From Hallella bergensis DSM 17361 (GTDB lineage Bacteria; Bacteroidota; Bacteroidia; Bacteroidales; Bacteroidaceae), in assembly GCF_000160535.1 (NCBI RefSeq), contig NZ_GG704784.1, positions 6,258 through 70,257 of the forward strand: 64,000 bases of DNA, given 5' to 3'. Below, one piece after another: positions 44,077-53,791 of this stretch. How positions within the stretch are numbered: position 1 is the first letter of the stretch; each line of letters begins with the position of its first letter. The translations under genes were made by a program, and so were the position numbers. A model generated the notes under the pieces. That model had not been told where the DNA came from. It made no database searches and worked only from the letters and a program-made list of their open reading frames with translations.

Positions 44077-47000
44077 TTAGAATTCCACATTGATACCGAG
44101 TACCATCTTCTTGGAACCAGGATAGGAACCCTTGTCGATACCCATACCATTCACTGCGTTTACAGATGTCTCCGGATCGAAGCCGGGATAAGAAGTAAAG
44201 GTGAAGAAGTCGTCAAGCGAACCATATATACGCACATTCTTGACGAAGTTCTTCGGGAGCAGACTCTTCGGAAGCGTATAGCCAATCTGGATTTGCTTTA
44301 TTTTGAGGTAAGAGCCGTCGTAGACAAGAGCGTCTGAACGCAGATAGGTCTCCATACCCCTTGCACCAGCAAAAGGCACTGTACCATTAGGGTTGCTCTC
44401 CGTCCAGCGGTTATCATAGAAGATTTTCTTCAGCTTGTTGGACTGAACATAGTCGGGTCGGTTGATACAGTTCCAGATTTTATTGCCGGCAGCACCTGTA
44501 GCGAACACGGTAAGGTCCACGCCCTTGTAAGCAGCTGTCAGGGTGATACCGTAGGTCACCTTGGGAATGGCGTTACCAATATCAGTTTTATCGTTCTCTG
44601 TAAAACTGCCGTCATCGTCTACATCGTAGAATTCAGGCTCACCTGTAGCAGCGTCGATGCCCTTGAACTTATAGCCACGGAAATAATAGATGGGATAACC
44701 AGACTCGAAATAGGTAACAAACTGGTTGTGGAAACTGGCACCACCTACACGTACGAGTGACGGATCGAGATAGGTGACCTTATTCTTCAGGGTAGCCATG
44801 TTGCCACGCACACTGTAAGAGAAGTCATCAATTTGGTCGCGCCAGCCGAGCTCCATCTCGAAACCTTTGTTGCTTACATTACCGGCATTCACTGTCGATG
44901 TTGTACCACCGATGATGAGCGAGGGAGTAGTACCCGTCATCAGCAGGTCCTTGGTCTTTTTGTCAAAATAGTCAATACTCAGTGACATGCGGTTCTTGAA
45001 GAAACGGGCATCAATACCGAAGTTGATTTGCTCTGACGTCTCCCACTTGAGTTTGTCGTTACCCATGGTAGCAGGTGAAACTGCTGTAGTATAGGCCAGA
45101 CCGGGTGACAGGGCATAAGGAGTGCCCTTGGTCATATCGGTGGAGTACTGATAGTTGCCAAGTGAGGCAAGACTACCGTTCTGACCCCAAGAAGCTCGCA
45201 GCTTCAAACTGGATACAACCTTAAGCAGTGGCTGGAAAAAGTTTTCCTCGGAGATTGCCCAACCAGCAGACACTGCGGGGAAATAACCCCAGCGGTTGGT
45301 CGACGGCAGATAGGCGAGGTCGGCAGCATCGGCACGGAGAGAGGCTTGGAGCATGTAACGGCCAAGATAGTCGTATGAGAGACGGCCGAAATAAGAGTAT
45401 TTAGAAGTGTAAGTGGTCTCGCCGGCAACACCCTTGGTAGCCGAGGATTTAGGGAAGTTGAGGTAATAAAAGCCCGGCTCATTCTTCAGGAGGGCATCCT
45501 CTCCATTAGCAGAGAGTGTACCGGTGACGTAGTCGTATGACGATTGCTGGAAAGAAATACCGGCCATGGCTGTTAGGGTGTGTCCTCCGAAGGTTTTCAT
45601 ATAATTGGCAAAGTTCTCCCATTGATAATAGATTCTTGTTGAGGAGGTGTTGCTCTGTGCATTATAACGCGTGAACGAGCGCGAATTGCCATAAGAAGGC
45701 AGGGTTGTCGTACTGGAGCGATTGCCCGACAGACGGTAGCCGAAGCGCGAGGTGAAGGTGAAGCCGTCAAAAGGCTTGAGGTCGGCATAGATAGAACCAC
45801 TGATGCTAAAACCGCTGTTCTTGGGAATGCTGCTGTCGCGCATGATCATAGGATGATACTGCTCGCTCTGATAGAACTGCGACACAGAGTAGTAGTTGCC
45901 ATTGGAGTCTTTCAGGAGTGTGTAGCCCTGGTCGATAGCGTTCTTCATACTGGCGGGAAGATTGTCGGGAGCATAAGTATCGGGAGTGAGCGGATCCATC
46001 AGAAGGACAGAGGTGAGCAGCGAGCCATACTCGTTGGCCTCCGACACAGCACGATGTCTGTATTTCATAACCTGATTGGTCGATCCTACCTTGATCCACG
46101 GCTTGATTTCATACTCGCCGTTGATGGTGGCTGAGAGACGCTCGTAAATATCAGCATCACCCTTGACAATACCGTTATTATTGAGATAACCCAGCGAGAG
46201 ATAGTAATTGCCCTTATTATTTCCATTCTGGAAGGCTATGCTGTGCTTAGTCATGAGGCTGTTCTCAAAGGCTACATCAGTCCACTTGGTATCGGTCTTG
46301 CCATCCCACACATTCATGACATCCGCACGCTTGAAGATTTTAGCCTCATCCATATAATTGATGTATTCCTCAGCATTGAGCATCGTGGGAATCTTGGCCA
46401 ATCCCTGTGAGGCAAGCTGGAAGTCGTAAGTGATCTTGCCCAGACCTTCCTTACCTTTCTTCGTACTGATGAGTACCACACCGTTACCAGCCTCCGCACC
46501 ATAAATAGCAGCCGAGGCAGCATCCTTCAGCACCTCTATCGAGGCGATGTCGTTGGGGTCGACCCCCGATATGTCGCTCAAGCGCACACCATCGACAACA
46601 TATAGTGGATTAGAGGGGCCGTTAGAGGAATAACCACGAACACGGATGGTAGGAGCACCACCTGGAGCAGCTGCGGAGATGACCTGAACACCGGCCGTCT
46701 TACCCTGCAGAGCCTGCTGGGCATTGCTGATGGTGCGGTTCTGCATGTCCTCAGAACGAACTTGGGAGATGGCACCTGTCACAGAGCTTTTCTTCTGCAC
46801 ACCATATCCCACGATGACCACTTCCTCCAGCACCTTCTTGTTTTCGAGGAGTGTCACATTGAGCGTAGACGATGTCACCTTCTGCTCCTGTGAGGTGTAG
46901 CCCACATAGGTGAACACGAGAGTAGAACCCTTACTCACCGAGAGCGTGTAGTTACCGTCAAGGTCGGATATAGAGGCATTGTTCGTACCTTTCTCCCTGA

Positions 47001-47142
47001 CACTGACGCCGATGAGAGGTTCGTTCTGATTGTCTGTTACTGTTCCGTGCACCTTCAGCATAGTCTGTGCTAAAGCAAGAGGGATGCACATGGTCCATAG
47101 AAGAACCATGATGGCAATTTGCCGCAGTGATTGACTTTTCAT
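44077..47142 (-). CDS. SusC/RagA TonB-dependent outer-membrane transporter
   Basis: 1021 residues. Signal peptide, then a carboxypeptidase-regulatory-like domain (VHGTVTDNQNEPLIGVSV, about 30-110), the plug with GYGVQKKSSVTGAISQV and SusC signature around TIRVRGYSSNGPSNPLYVVD, and a 22-strand barrel ending in KKMVLGINVEF. Imports oligosaccharides across the outer membrane with SusD and TonB energy. I see no STN domain, so regulation is through the hybrid kinase rather than an anti-sigma factor. No -7 motif lies directly upstream; it is probably transcribed from the promoter before the carboxylesterase gene. Confidence 0.96.
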   Translation of the reverse strand: MKSQSLRQIAIMVLLWTMCIPLALAQTMLKVHGTVTDNQNEPLIGVSVREKGTNNASISDLDGNYTLSVSKGSTLVFTYVGYTSQEQKVTSSTLNVTLLENKKVLEEVVIVGYGVQKKSSVTGAISQVRSEDMQNRTISNAQQALQGKTAGVQVISAAAPGGAPTIRVRGYSSNGPSNPLYVVDGVRLSDISGVDPNDIASIEVLKDAASAAIYGAEAGNGVVLISTKKGKEGLGKITYDFQLASQGLAKIPTMLNAEEYINYMDEAKIFKRADVMNVWDGKTDTKWTDVAFENSLMTKHSIAFQNGNNKGNYYLSLGYLNNNGIVKGDADIYERLSATINGEYEIKPWIKVGSTNQVMKYRHRAVSEANEYGSLLTSVLLMDPLTPDTYAPDNLPASMKNAIDQGYTLLKDSNGNYYSVSQFYQSEQYHPMIMRDSSIPKNSGFSISGSIYADLKPFDGFTFTSRFGYRLSGNRSSTTTLPSYGNSRSFTRYNAQSNTSSTRIYYQWENFANYMKTFGGHTLTAMAGISFQQSSYDYVTGTLSANGEDALLKNEPGFYYLNFPKSSATKGVAGETTYTSKYSYFGRLSYDYLGRYMLQASLRADAADLAYLPSTNRWGYFPAVSAGWAISEENFFQPLLKVVSSLKLRASWGQNGSLASLGNYQYSTDMTKGTPYALSPGLAYTTAVSPATMGNDKLKWETSEQINFGIDARFFKNRMSLSIDYFDKKTKDLLMTGTTPSLIIGGTTSTVNAGNVSNKGFEMELGWRDQIDDFSYSVRGNMATLKNKVTYLDPSLVRVGGASFHNQFVTYFESGYPIYYFRGYKFKGIDAATGEPEFYDVDDDGSFTENDKTDIGNAIPKVTYGITLTAAYKGVDLTVFATGAAGNKIWNCINRPDYVQSNKLKKIFYDNRWTESNPNGTVPFAGARGMETYLRSDALVYDGSYLKIKQIQIGYTLPKSLLPKNFVKNVRIYGSLDDFFTFTSYPGFDPETSVNAVNGMGIDKGSYPGSKKMVLGINVEF

Positions 47143-47203
47143 AGTTTTGCTTGTTAGTTATTTTTTAGGTAATAGTGTTTGATAAAATTTGCCTATGGTT
47201 TGT

Positions 47204-47221
47204 GCCCGGCCTAAACCGGGC
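47204..47221 (-). terminator. Small GC hairpin between carboxylesterase gene and susC
   Basis: GCCCGG and CCGGGC pair around a 6-base loop in the 93-base gap. There is no U-run, so it is more likely an RNA-processing or stability element than a full terminator. Confidence 0.35.
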
Positions 47222-47235
47222 GGTGGAAAACTCGG

Positions 47236-48879
47236 TTAAAACCCGCGTATGGGAAAGCTACGAGAGAGGTCGATGAGCTTCTTGTCGTGGTTATGTACCA
47301 CTTTGCACTTCGTGTCGAAAATCATCGTAGCACCGCCCTCGCTCGTGAACGATTCCCAATCAGCCAATGCCTTGGTGACAGGGCTGCCCGTACGGGCGAA
47401 GCTGACCCATGCATCACTCATGGTCTCGCCCAATGTGACAGCCTCCTTACCCCCGCCCGTCATGCTGGCATGCAGGACCACGTTGTTGAATACGAAGGGT
47501 ATTTCCATACAGTGGGTAGAACGGAGAATGCCATCGAGCACCGGCGACTGCCATGTGAAGAGATACATCCACACCGGTGCCCCACCCTGTGCAGCCTTCA
47601 GACGCCCCTGCTCCACAGCATTAGGACGACACACCAGGTCGATGTCGATAAGGTCCTTGGGCTCGTATTCGGGATAAGCCTCCTTGAAGGCAGACAGCCA
47701 CTCGTCGGTTCGCTCACCGTACTTCTTATGCAATTGCTCTACAGCCTCTTTCTCAGAAATGTTACGAAGTGCCGGCACATAAGTAGTCGTGGTGAACTCG
47801 TGCTTGGTGGTGCCGATAAGCAGAGGAATATCCTTCGACTGCTCGGGAGCCTGCGGGTCAAATGGCTGACGGGGCAGGATGTCGCCGTCGACCGTAGGAG
47901 CCCAGCCAAACATAAATGTGGTGATGCCCTCCTTCTCGGCCTCAGCCTTCACTTTGGCTATGGCAGCAGTACCGGCAGCAAGTAGCTTCTCGTAAGGCAT
48001 GCTCTTAAGCTGGTCGATAGTGGCTGGGGTGAGTCCGAGCTGTTCCACGGTGCTCTTACCAATCTGGCGTGACCATTGCTGACTCATTGTACGCAGCATG
48101 GAGCCACTCTCTATGATAGCTTTATGGAAAAGTCCCTTGGCACTGGGCGTAGCCAGAAGTGTCGACACCTTGCCTCCACCACCCGACTGACCGAAAATGG
48201 TCACATTGGTCGGGTCGCCGCCAAACTCGCTGACATTAGCCTTCACCCATTCGAGAGCGGATACAATATCCATCAGTCCCGCATTGCCTGAATGAGCATA
48301 TTTATCGCCATAGGCAGAGAGGTCTAAGAATCCCAGCACGTTCAGACGATGGTTGATGGTCACAACCACCACATTGCCTCTATCCGCCAGGTTTCTGCCA
48401 TCGTAGGAGGGCAACTCCTGACCGCTACCGGTAGCATATCCTCCGCCGTGCAGCCATATCATAACGGGACGTTTCTGCCCGTCGCGCAATCCCTTAGTCC
48501 AAATATTCAAACGCAGACAATCCTCGCCGGCAAATCCGTCGTTCCAGTTGAAGGCGAAGGCTATCTCGTCATTCTGCCATCCTGCACGCTTCTCCTGCGG
48601 GCAAGTTGGACCGAAGGTGCGGCAGCTTCTCACACCCTCCCAGTGCTTGGGAGCCGTGGGAGCCATGAAACGCTCGGCCTGGCCATAGGGCACACCTTTA
48701 TATATATAGACCCCGCGATCTATATAGCCGGCTATCTTGCCGTACTGGGTGGTGGCCACAGTCTGCTGTTCAGAGGTGACGAGCCCCTCACCCTCCTGCT
48801 GTCCGGTAGTTGTCTTTTGCTGTCCTCCGCACGAAAGCGCGAGAAACGAAACAAGAAGTATGGATGCTGTTTTCATCAT
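47236..48879 (-). CDS. Type B carboxylesterase lipoprotein
   Basis: 547 residues. Lipoprotein signal MMKTASILLVSFLALSC with acceptor Cys17. Alpha/beta hydrolase of the carboxylesterase B family: RPVMIWLHGGGYATGSG forms the oxyanion region, nucleophile Ser232 sits in FGQSGGGG, and the likely catalytic His is His456 in STHCMEIPF. Cleaves carboxylic esters; in this locus it may remove acetyl or other acyl groups from the imported glycan. First gene of the susC-susD operon and divergent from the hybrid kinase. Confidence 0.88.
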   Translation of the reverse strand: MMKTASILLVSFLALSCGGQQKTTTGQQEGEGLVTSEQQTVATTQYGKIAGYIDRGVYIYKGVPYGQAERFMAPTAPKHWEGVRSCRTFGPTCPQEKRAGWQNDEIAFAFNWNDGFAGEDCLRLNIWTKGLRDGQKRPVMIWLHGGGYATGSGQELPSYDGRNLADRGNVVVVTINHRLNVLGFLDLSAYGDKYAHSGNAGLMDIVSALEWVKANVSEFGGDPTNVTIFGQSGGGGKVSTLLATPSAKGLFHKAIIESGSMLRTMSQQWSRQIGKSTVEQLGLTPATIDQLKSMPYEKLLAAGTAAIAKVKAEAEKEGITTFMFGWAPTVDGDILPRQPFDPQAPEQSKDIPLLIGTTKHEFTTTTYVPALRNISEKEAVEQLHKKYGERTDEWLSAFKEAYPEYEPKDLIDIDLVCRPNAVEQGRLKAAQGGAPVWMYLFTWQSPVLDGILRSTHCMEIPFVFNNVVLHASMTGGGKEAVTLGETMSDAWVSFARTGSPVTKALADWESFTSEGGATMIFDTKCKVVHNHDKKLIDLSRSFPIRGF

Positions 48880-48918
48880 GTTGTGAGTTTTGATAATTGT
48901 AGGTTTTTATTTCACCGA

Positions 48919-48926
48919 CAAAAGTA
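48919..48926 (-). promoter_or_regulatory. -7 promoter element of the PUL operon
   Basis: Minus-strand TACTTTTG, 40 bases before the carboxylesterase ATG. No good -33 element precedes it, as expected for an activator-dependent promoter. Confidence 0.5.
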
Positions 48927-49109
48927 TGGTAGATATCGTAGGAAGTCTATTGCCAGCGTTCAAATGGGTTGTCAAGTTGTAAAAAACAGGCTGTCCGATT
49001 TGTTCAAATGCTTTCGTATATGTAAAACAGCATTGATACACAAGCATATACGAGACAGTAAAAAAGAGAAGAAAAACCAGAAAACGGAAAATTGTACTTT
49101 TTTTATTCG

Positions 49110-49137
49110 TTGTTTCTGAAACGAACTACTATCTTTG
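49110..49137 (+). promoter_or_regulatory. Promoter of the hybrid kinase gene
   Basis: TTG at 49110-49112, 17-base spacer, TATCTTTG at 49130-49137. Transcription would begin near 49145, downstream of the alternative TTG start at 49092, which decides in favour of ATG 49188. Confidence 0.65.
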
Positions 49138-49187
49138 CATCACTATTTATACCTAATAATTCGAACAATCGGAAAGCAAACCAGAAT

Positions 49188-52100
49188 ATGATAAACCAGA
49201 AATCGGATGGCGGACAAAACGTGCTGATTTTCCTTGCATTCTTATCTGCCCTTCTTCTGTCAGCGTGCGGACGAACAGACTCGTGCGACGATGTGAAGCC
49301 CGACGACGAGCAGAGCCTTGTCATCAGCAACAGTATTTCCAACCACCAGATTCTCTCGATGGCCGAGGATGCGCAGGGGCACATCTGGCTGGCCACTTTC
49401 CGTGGTCTCAACCGCTATGTATCGAAAGAATTTTATCAGTATTTTGTCACCGACGACTCCACCTCTATACCCGATAATCATGTGGCCGCCGTCTACCGCG
49501 ACTCAAAAAACCGTCTGTGGGTATCCACCGTCAATGGAACGTGTATTTACACCGACGAAGACAATTTCCGACGCATCCGTCTGGAGGTGGATAACCGTTA
49601 TATACAGCAGATAGCCGAGACACGCAGTGGCAAAATACTTTTCAATACCGGCACGGACATCTATGCCTACAACGAGAAAGACGATGTGATTCGTCCGTTC
49701 ATCAGGGGACTCGACACGTCGTTTTATTTTGCACGTCTCTTTATCGACTCCAAGGATATGGCGTGGCTGGTGGGGGACACGTCACTGAAGGCATACGACA
49801 CCAAGACCGGCAAACTTATACATACCATCACCCTCAACCGGGTGCCACGCACATCCTATCTACGCAACGGCCATGAATTGTGGATAGCTTTCGACAACGA
49901 GATGCGGCTGTTCGACACCACCAACCGCCATTTCATGCCTCTGCCCCCCGCACTGGCGTCGGGCCGACTGACTTCAGCCACCATCTTGGCCATGACCGAC
50001 TATCCGTATGGCGGCATGGTATTCTCCTCGACGGAGGGTAAGTTGTTTTACTACAACAATCGTGAGAATGTCATCATCGACCAGACTGAGGCAGGATTCC
50101 CATTCGAAGCTCCACGATTCAGGGTGGATAAGTTTTTTACTGATTCACAGGGTAACCTTTGGATGGGCTCGGTAGATCAGGGGTTTGCCGTAGCCTATAG
50201 CCAAAAGGACCATTTCAATGCCGACCGTTATCTGCAACGACTGGTAGACGGGTGTCCTGTAGCCGCCATAGCAAGTCATGACAGAGAGGTGCTTGTATCG
50301 ACCTGCCACCAAGGAATTATTATCTACAACACCCAGACACACGCCTCGGCGCGCATCACGCTCGACCAGTTGCTCGGCTCCAACCGTGAGCGGCGTGGCG
50401 ACAGCTATGTGAGAAACTTCTGTGTGACCCGTTCGGGCGAGGTGTGGCTGGCTGTGAGCGATGCCGGCGTGCTACGCTGTAAGATGGAGGGAGGACGGCT
50501 GACCGTAGTGGAGCACTATGATGTAACATTCCCGATGCACATCATCGAAGACAACCTCGGCACCATCTGGGTGACTACGGCCTCGGTGAATGTATGCTAC
50601 CTCCTGCCCGGCGAGAAAGAGTTCAAGAGCCTTCAGGCCTTTGCCGACAATGACTTCACCTTTATTCCCAGCATCACCCAGCTTGCTGACGGACGCATCC
50701 TCGTTGCAGCCTTCTATCGCCCTATCCGCACCATCGACCCACGCTCGCGCATGGTCAGCGATCTGCCCATACGCGAGGGCGATATGAAGCAGGCCATCTC
50801 ACGTTCAGTATTCATCCCCACAGCGGTACATCAGGACCGCAGCGGGCACGTGTGGATAGGTACCGTCAGTAACGGTTTGCTTCGCTATTCGCTTGCCGAC
50901 AGCTCACTCACCTCCGTACGAGGCACGGCTTGCAACGATATTTCCGGCATCGAGGAAGATCAGCAGGGACATATCTGGGTGAGCACCATGAGCGGAATGA
51001 GCAAATATGACGCCTCTACCGGCCACATCGCCAATTTCTTTGAACCCGACGGTATCGGCGGAAACCAGTTTGAAGACCGTGCTTCAACCATACTCGCCGA
51101 CGGCACTTTGATGTTTGGCGGCACCCACGGCGTTACAGCCTTTAACCCCATGGAGGTGACCAACAAGCATGCCTATCGCGTGACATTCGAAAACCTGAAG
51201 ATACACAGCCAGCTGGTGCGCCCATCGAAAGGCGGTCCTATCGAACAGAGCATGGCTCTCCAGCCCCACATCCGTTTGAATCACCGGCAGAACGGATTCA
51301 GTATCGCCTTTGCCGCCATTGACTATTCAGACTACGACCGTGTGCATTTCTACTATCAGATGGAGGGCTTCGACAAGTACTGGATTGATGCGCACAACAA
51401 TCGCGAGGCGTTCTACGCCAATCTGCCCGCCGGCACCTATACCTTTAGAGTAAGAGCCACCAACATCGAGAACAATGTGGTGGAAGACGAGAAAGAACTG
51501 ACCATCACCATCAGTCCTGCTCCGTGGAACTCATGGTGGGCATGGACAATCTACCTGCTGCTGGCCTTCGGTCTCGCTATACTGGCTGTCAGGATAACCC
51601 GCAACATACAGCGCGAGCGCGCAGCAGTTCGTCGGGCGGAGTTCGAGAAGGAGCAGGAACGACGCGTTAATACGATGAATATGAGTTTCTTCGCCAACAT
51701 CTCACACGAGTTCCGTACACCGCTGACCATGATATCGGGTCCTATAACCCAGCTGCTGCACAAAGACTCTGTGACCAGCGACGACAAACGCCTGCTCAGT
51801 ATTGTCGGTCGTAGCGTTGATCGGATGCTCCGCCTGGTGAATCAGCTGATGGACTTCAACAAGCTGGAGAACGACACCCTACACCTACAGGTGCGTCGCG
51901 ATAACATCATTGCCACGCTCCGTCCCGTCGTGGAAAACTTCACCATAAGCGCACAGGCGAAGGATATCACGCTTGTGAGCTATGGCATCGAAGACTCCTG
52001 CCTGATGTGGATAGATGCCGACAAGGTGGACAAAATTATGACCAACCTACTGAGTAACGCCCTGAAATTCACGCCTCGTGGCGGTCGCATCTCCGTCTCG

Positions 52101-53300
52101 TTCGATATTGTGCCCGCCGAGACCGTGACTGAAGAACTCACGGGTGTGGCCAAACGAGCCCAACGCTATGCCAAAATTGTAGTAGCCGACAGTGGTAAGG
52201 GTATTCCCGAAGGGCAACTGGAGATTATCTTCAAACGTTATTATCAGGCAGACAATCAGGGTGGAGGCTTTAACCGTGGCACGGGAATCGGACTCTACTA
52301 CGCCCGCAGTCTGGCCATGCTCCACCACGGCACCCTCACAGCGTCCAACCGCAAAGAAGGCTCAGGCGCGGTATTCATTCTCCTTTTGCCCCTCGACGAC
52401 GAATTCTACACCAGCGAAGAGCGGGCGGCTGTAGACGAGACGCTCAAGCTCGTTACGCCGGCTGAGCTGCGTGTGGCCGCACAGATGACTCTGAGAAACG
52501 ACAACGAAAGCGAGGAAAGCGACAGCTCGCGGCCTACAGTACTGATTGTAGACGATGACACCGACGTGGTGCATTATCTGCGCGAACTGCTCTCGCCTAC
52601 CTATCACGTGGTGTATTACTTCGACGCAGAGACGGCCTTCCAGTCGATGGCCAAGAACGCACCCGACATTGTGCTCTCTGATGTAGTGATGCCGGGCACA
52701 ACCGGGTACGAGCTATGCCGACGTATCAAAGACGACCTGCAGATGTGCCATATACCAGTGATACTCGTGACAGCAAAGAATACGGTGGAGAGCCAGGTGG
52801 AGGGACTGAAGACCGATGCCGACGCCTACGTCACAAAACCTTTCGAACCCACTTATCTCCTTGCACTTATCAGCTCCATCCTCACCAACCGCGCCAAAAC
52901 ACGCTCCCATCTCTCGCAGGCCACGCAGATGGACGAGGTGAGCGAGGGCGAGCTGTCGCCACAGGACGAGGCGTTCATGACTGACCTCTATCATCTCATG
53001 GACCAAGAACTGGCCAACAGCGAACTGGATGTGAACAGCATGGCGGAGATACTCTGCATCTCACGCACGAAGTTCTACTATAAAGTGAAAGGGCTAACAG
53101 GCCTGAATCCATCTACATTCTTTAAGACCTATAAGCTCAACCGAGCCGCCAAGCTATTGCGCGAGGGGCGCTACAACTCATCTGAGATTGCCTATATGAC
53201 AGGTTTCTCCACGCCCTCCCATTTCTCCACCAGTTTCAAGAAACAGTTTGGCGTTACGCCAAGCGAGTATGGAAGCACAGTCCCTAAAGGGAAAAAATAG
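49188..53300 (+). CDS. Hybrid two-component system regulator (HTCS)
   Basis: 1370 residues from ATG 49188. Order: hydrophobic N-terminus with a lipobox-like LLSACG (Cys27); a periplasmic beta-propeller sensor with repeats such as GHIWLATFRGLNRY and GHVWIGTVSNGLLRY (about 40-680); a Y_Y_Y domain (about 700-780); one membrane helix (about 785-805); HisKA with His840 in ISHEFRTPL; HATPase with NLLSNALKF and DSGKGIP; a receiver with acceptor Asp1165 in LSDVVMPG; and a C-terminal AraC-type DNA-binding domain (about 1270-1362). One chain thus senses a glycan in the periplasm and activates transcription. Its position next to the divergent operon makes that operon the likely target. The true sensor ligand is unknown. 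Confidence 0.95.
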   Translation: MINQKSDGGQNVLIFLAFLSALLLSACGRTDSCDDVKPDDEQSLVISNSISNHQILSMAEDAQGHIWLATFRGLNRYVSKEFYQYFVTDDSTSIPDNHVAAVYRDSKNRLWVSTVNGTCIYTDEDNFRRIRLEVDNRYIQQIAETRSGKILFNTGTDIYAYNEKDDVIRPFIRGLDTSFYFARLFIDSKDMAWLVGDTSLKAYDTKTGKLIHTITLNRVPRTSYLRNGHELWIAFDNEMRLFDTTNRHFMPLPPALASGRLTSATILAMTDYPYGGMVFSSTEGKLFYYNNRENVIIDQTEAGFPFEAPRFRVDKFFTDSQGNLWMGSVDQGFAVAYSQKDHFNADRYLQRLVDGCPVAAIASHDREVLVSTCHQGIIIYNTQTHASARITLDQLLGSNRERRGDSYVRNFCVTRSGEVWLAVSDAGVLRCKMEGGRLTVVEHYDVTFPMHIIEDNLGTIWVTTASVNVCYLLPGEKEFKSLQAFADNDFTFIPSITQLADGRILVAAFYRPIRTIDPRSRMVSDLPIREGDMKQAISRSVFIPTAVHQDRSGHVWIGTVSNGLLRYSLADSSLTSVRGTACNDISGIEEDQQGHIWVSTMSGMSKYDASTGHIANFFEPDGIGGNQFEDRASTILADGTLMFGGTHGVTAFNPMEVTNKHAYRVTFENLKIHSQLVRPSKGGPIEQSMALQPHIRLNHRQNGFSIAFAAIDYSDYDRVHFYYQMEGFDKYWIDAHNNREAFYANLPAGTYTFRVRATNIENNVVEDEKELTITISPAPWNSWWAWTIYLLLAFGLAILAVRITRNIQRERAAVRRAEFEKEQERRVNTMNMSFFANISHEFRTPLTMISGPITQLLHKDSVTSDDKRLLSIVGRSVDRMLRLVNQLMDFNKLENDTLHLQVRRDNIIATLRPVVENFTISAQAKDITLVSYGIEDSCLMWIDADKVDKIMTNLLSNALKFTPRGGRISVSFDIVPAETVTEELTGVAKRAQRYAKIVVADSGKGIPEGQLEIIFKRYYQADNQGGGFNRGTGIGLYYARSLAMLHHGTLTASNRKEGSGAVFILLLPLDDEFYTSEERAAVDETLKLVTPAELRVAAQMTLRNDNESEESDSSRPTVLIVDDDTDVVHYLRELLSPTYHVVYYFDAETAFQSMAKNAPDIVLSDVVMPGTTGYELCRRIKDDLQMCHIPVILVTAKNTVESQVEGLKTDADAYVTKPFEPTYLLALISSILTNRAKTRSHLSQATQMDEVSEGELSPQDEAFMTDLYHLMDQELANSELDVNSMAEILCISRTKFYYKVKGLTGLNPSTFFKTYKLNRAAKLLREGRYNSSEIAYMTGFSTPSHFSTSFKKQFGVTPSEYGSTVPKGKK

Positions 53301-53681
53301 GGTAAGCGCATGAGGCGTAGACTATGAGAGTCGCCCAGATTCAGCACTTGGACTGGCGTCAACGCCCATGAAGAAAAGGTTGGGAGACAGCGTTATCGTA
53401 ATTCAGCAATGGTTTGCAGGCAATTTGACCCATAACGACACCTATTGCCTTCAATCGTCCGATAATCTGCATGTCCTTGTTCATGTTGTAATGTAGGAAA
53501 TGATAGTTCGTGCGTGTATGCCTTTGTTGCGCTCGGACCACTTGTTACACTCTTCCCTCGCAAGTGCTAAATTTGTAAAATTAGATTACTGTTTTCCAAC
53601 GCTTACTTTTCCATCATCTGGGCAGAAATGCGCCATGTTTCGATCGTCAAAATCAGTCCGGATGGCTCGGAAAAAGCCATG

Positions 53682-53791
53682 ACCAGGCGATAACGGCCTG
53701 ATGGCGGTGCGGTTACAGCCTTATCGCGGTGCGACGAAAGCCCATTCGCGGTGCGATAACGCTTGAACCGCACCGCCATTCCATATGCAAC
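53682..53791. repeat. 22-base degenerate tandem array, copy 4
   Basis: The clearest copy. Units start at 53682, 53704, 53726, 53748 and 53770; the middle three all begin GCGGTGCG. The order of modules is reversed relative to copies 1 and 3: block, array, hairpin. Confidence 0.75.

Larger units (their letters stand above)
48880..49187. promoter_or_regulatory. Divergent control region of the PUL
   Basis: 308 bases between the carboxylesterase (minus) and hybrid kinase (plus) genes. It holds the minus-strand -7 element at 48919-48926, the plus-strand promoter at 49110-49137, and between them a 9-base inverted repeat, TCGTATATG (49014-49022) and CATATACGA (49045-49053), with centres about 31 bases apart (three helical turns). 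That repeat is a candidate binding site for the kinase's AraC-type domain. Confidence 0.45.

Noticed and set aside
49092..49187. TTG start for the hybrid kinase
   Set aside because: The promoter at 49110-49137 lies downstream of it, so the RNA would not include it.
53359..53541. A 60-codon minus-strand frame before the DUF2723 gene
   Set aside because: Composition is plausible, but there is no promoter, no recognised motif and it lies beside a repeat element; too weak to call.
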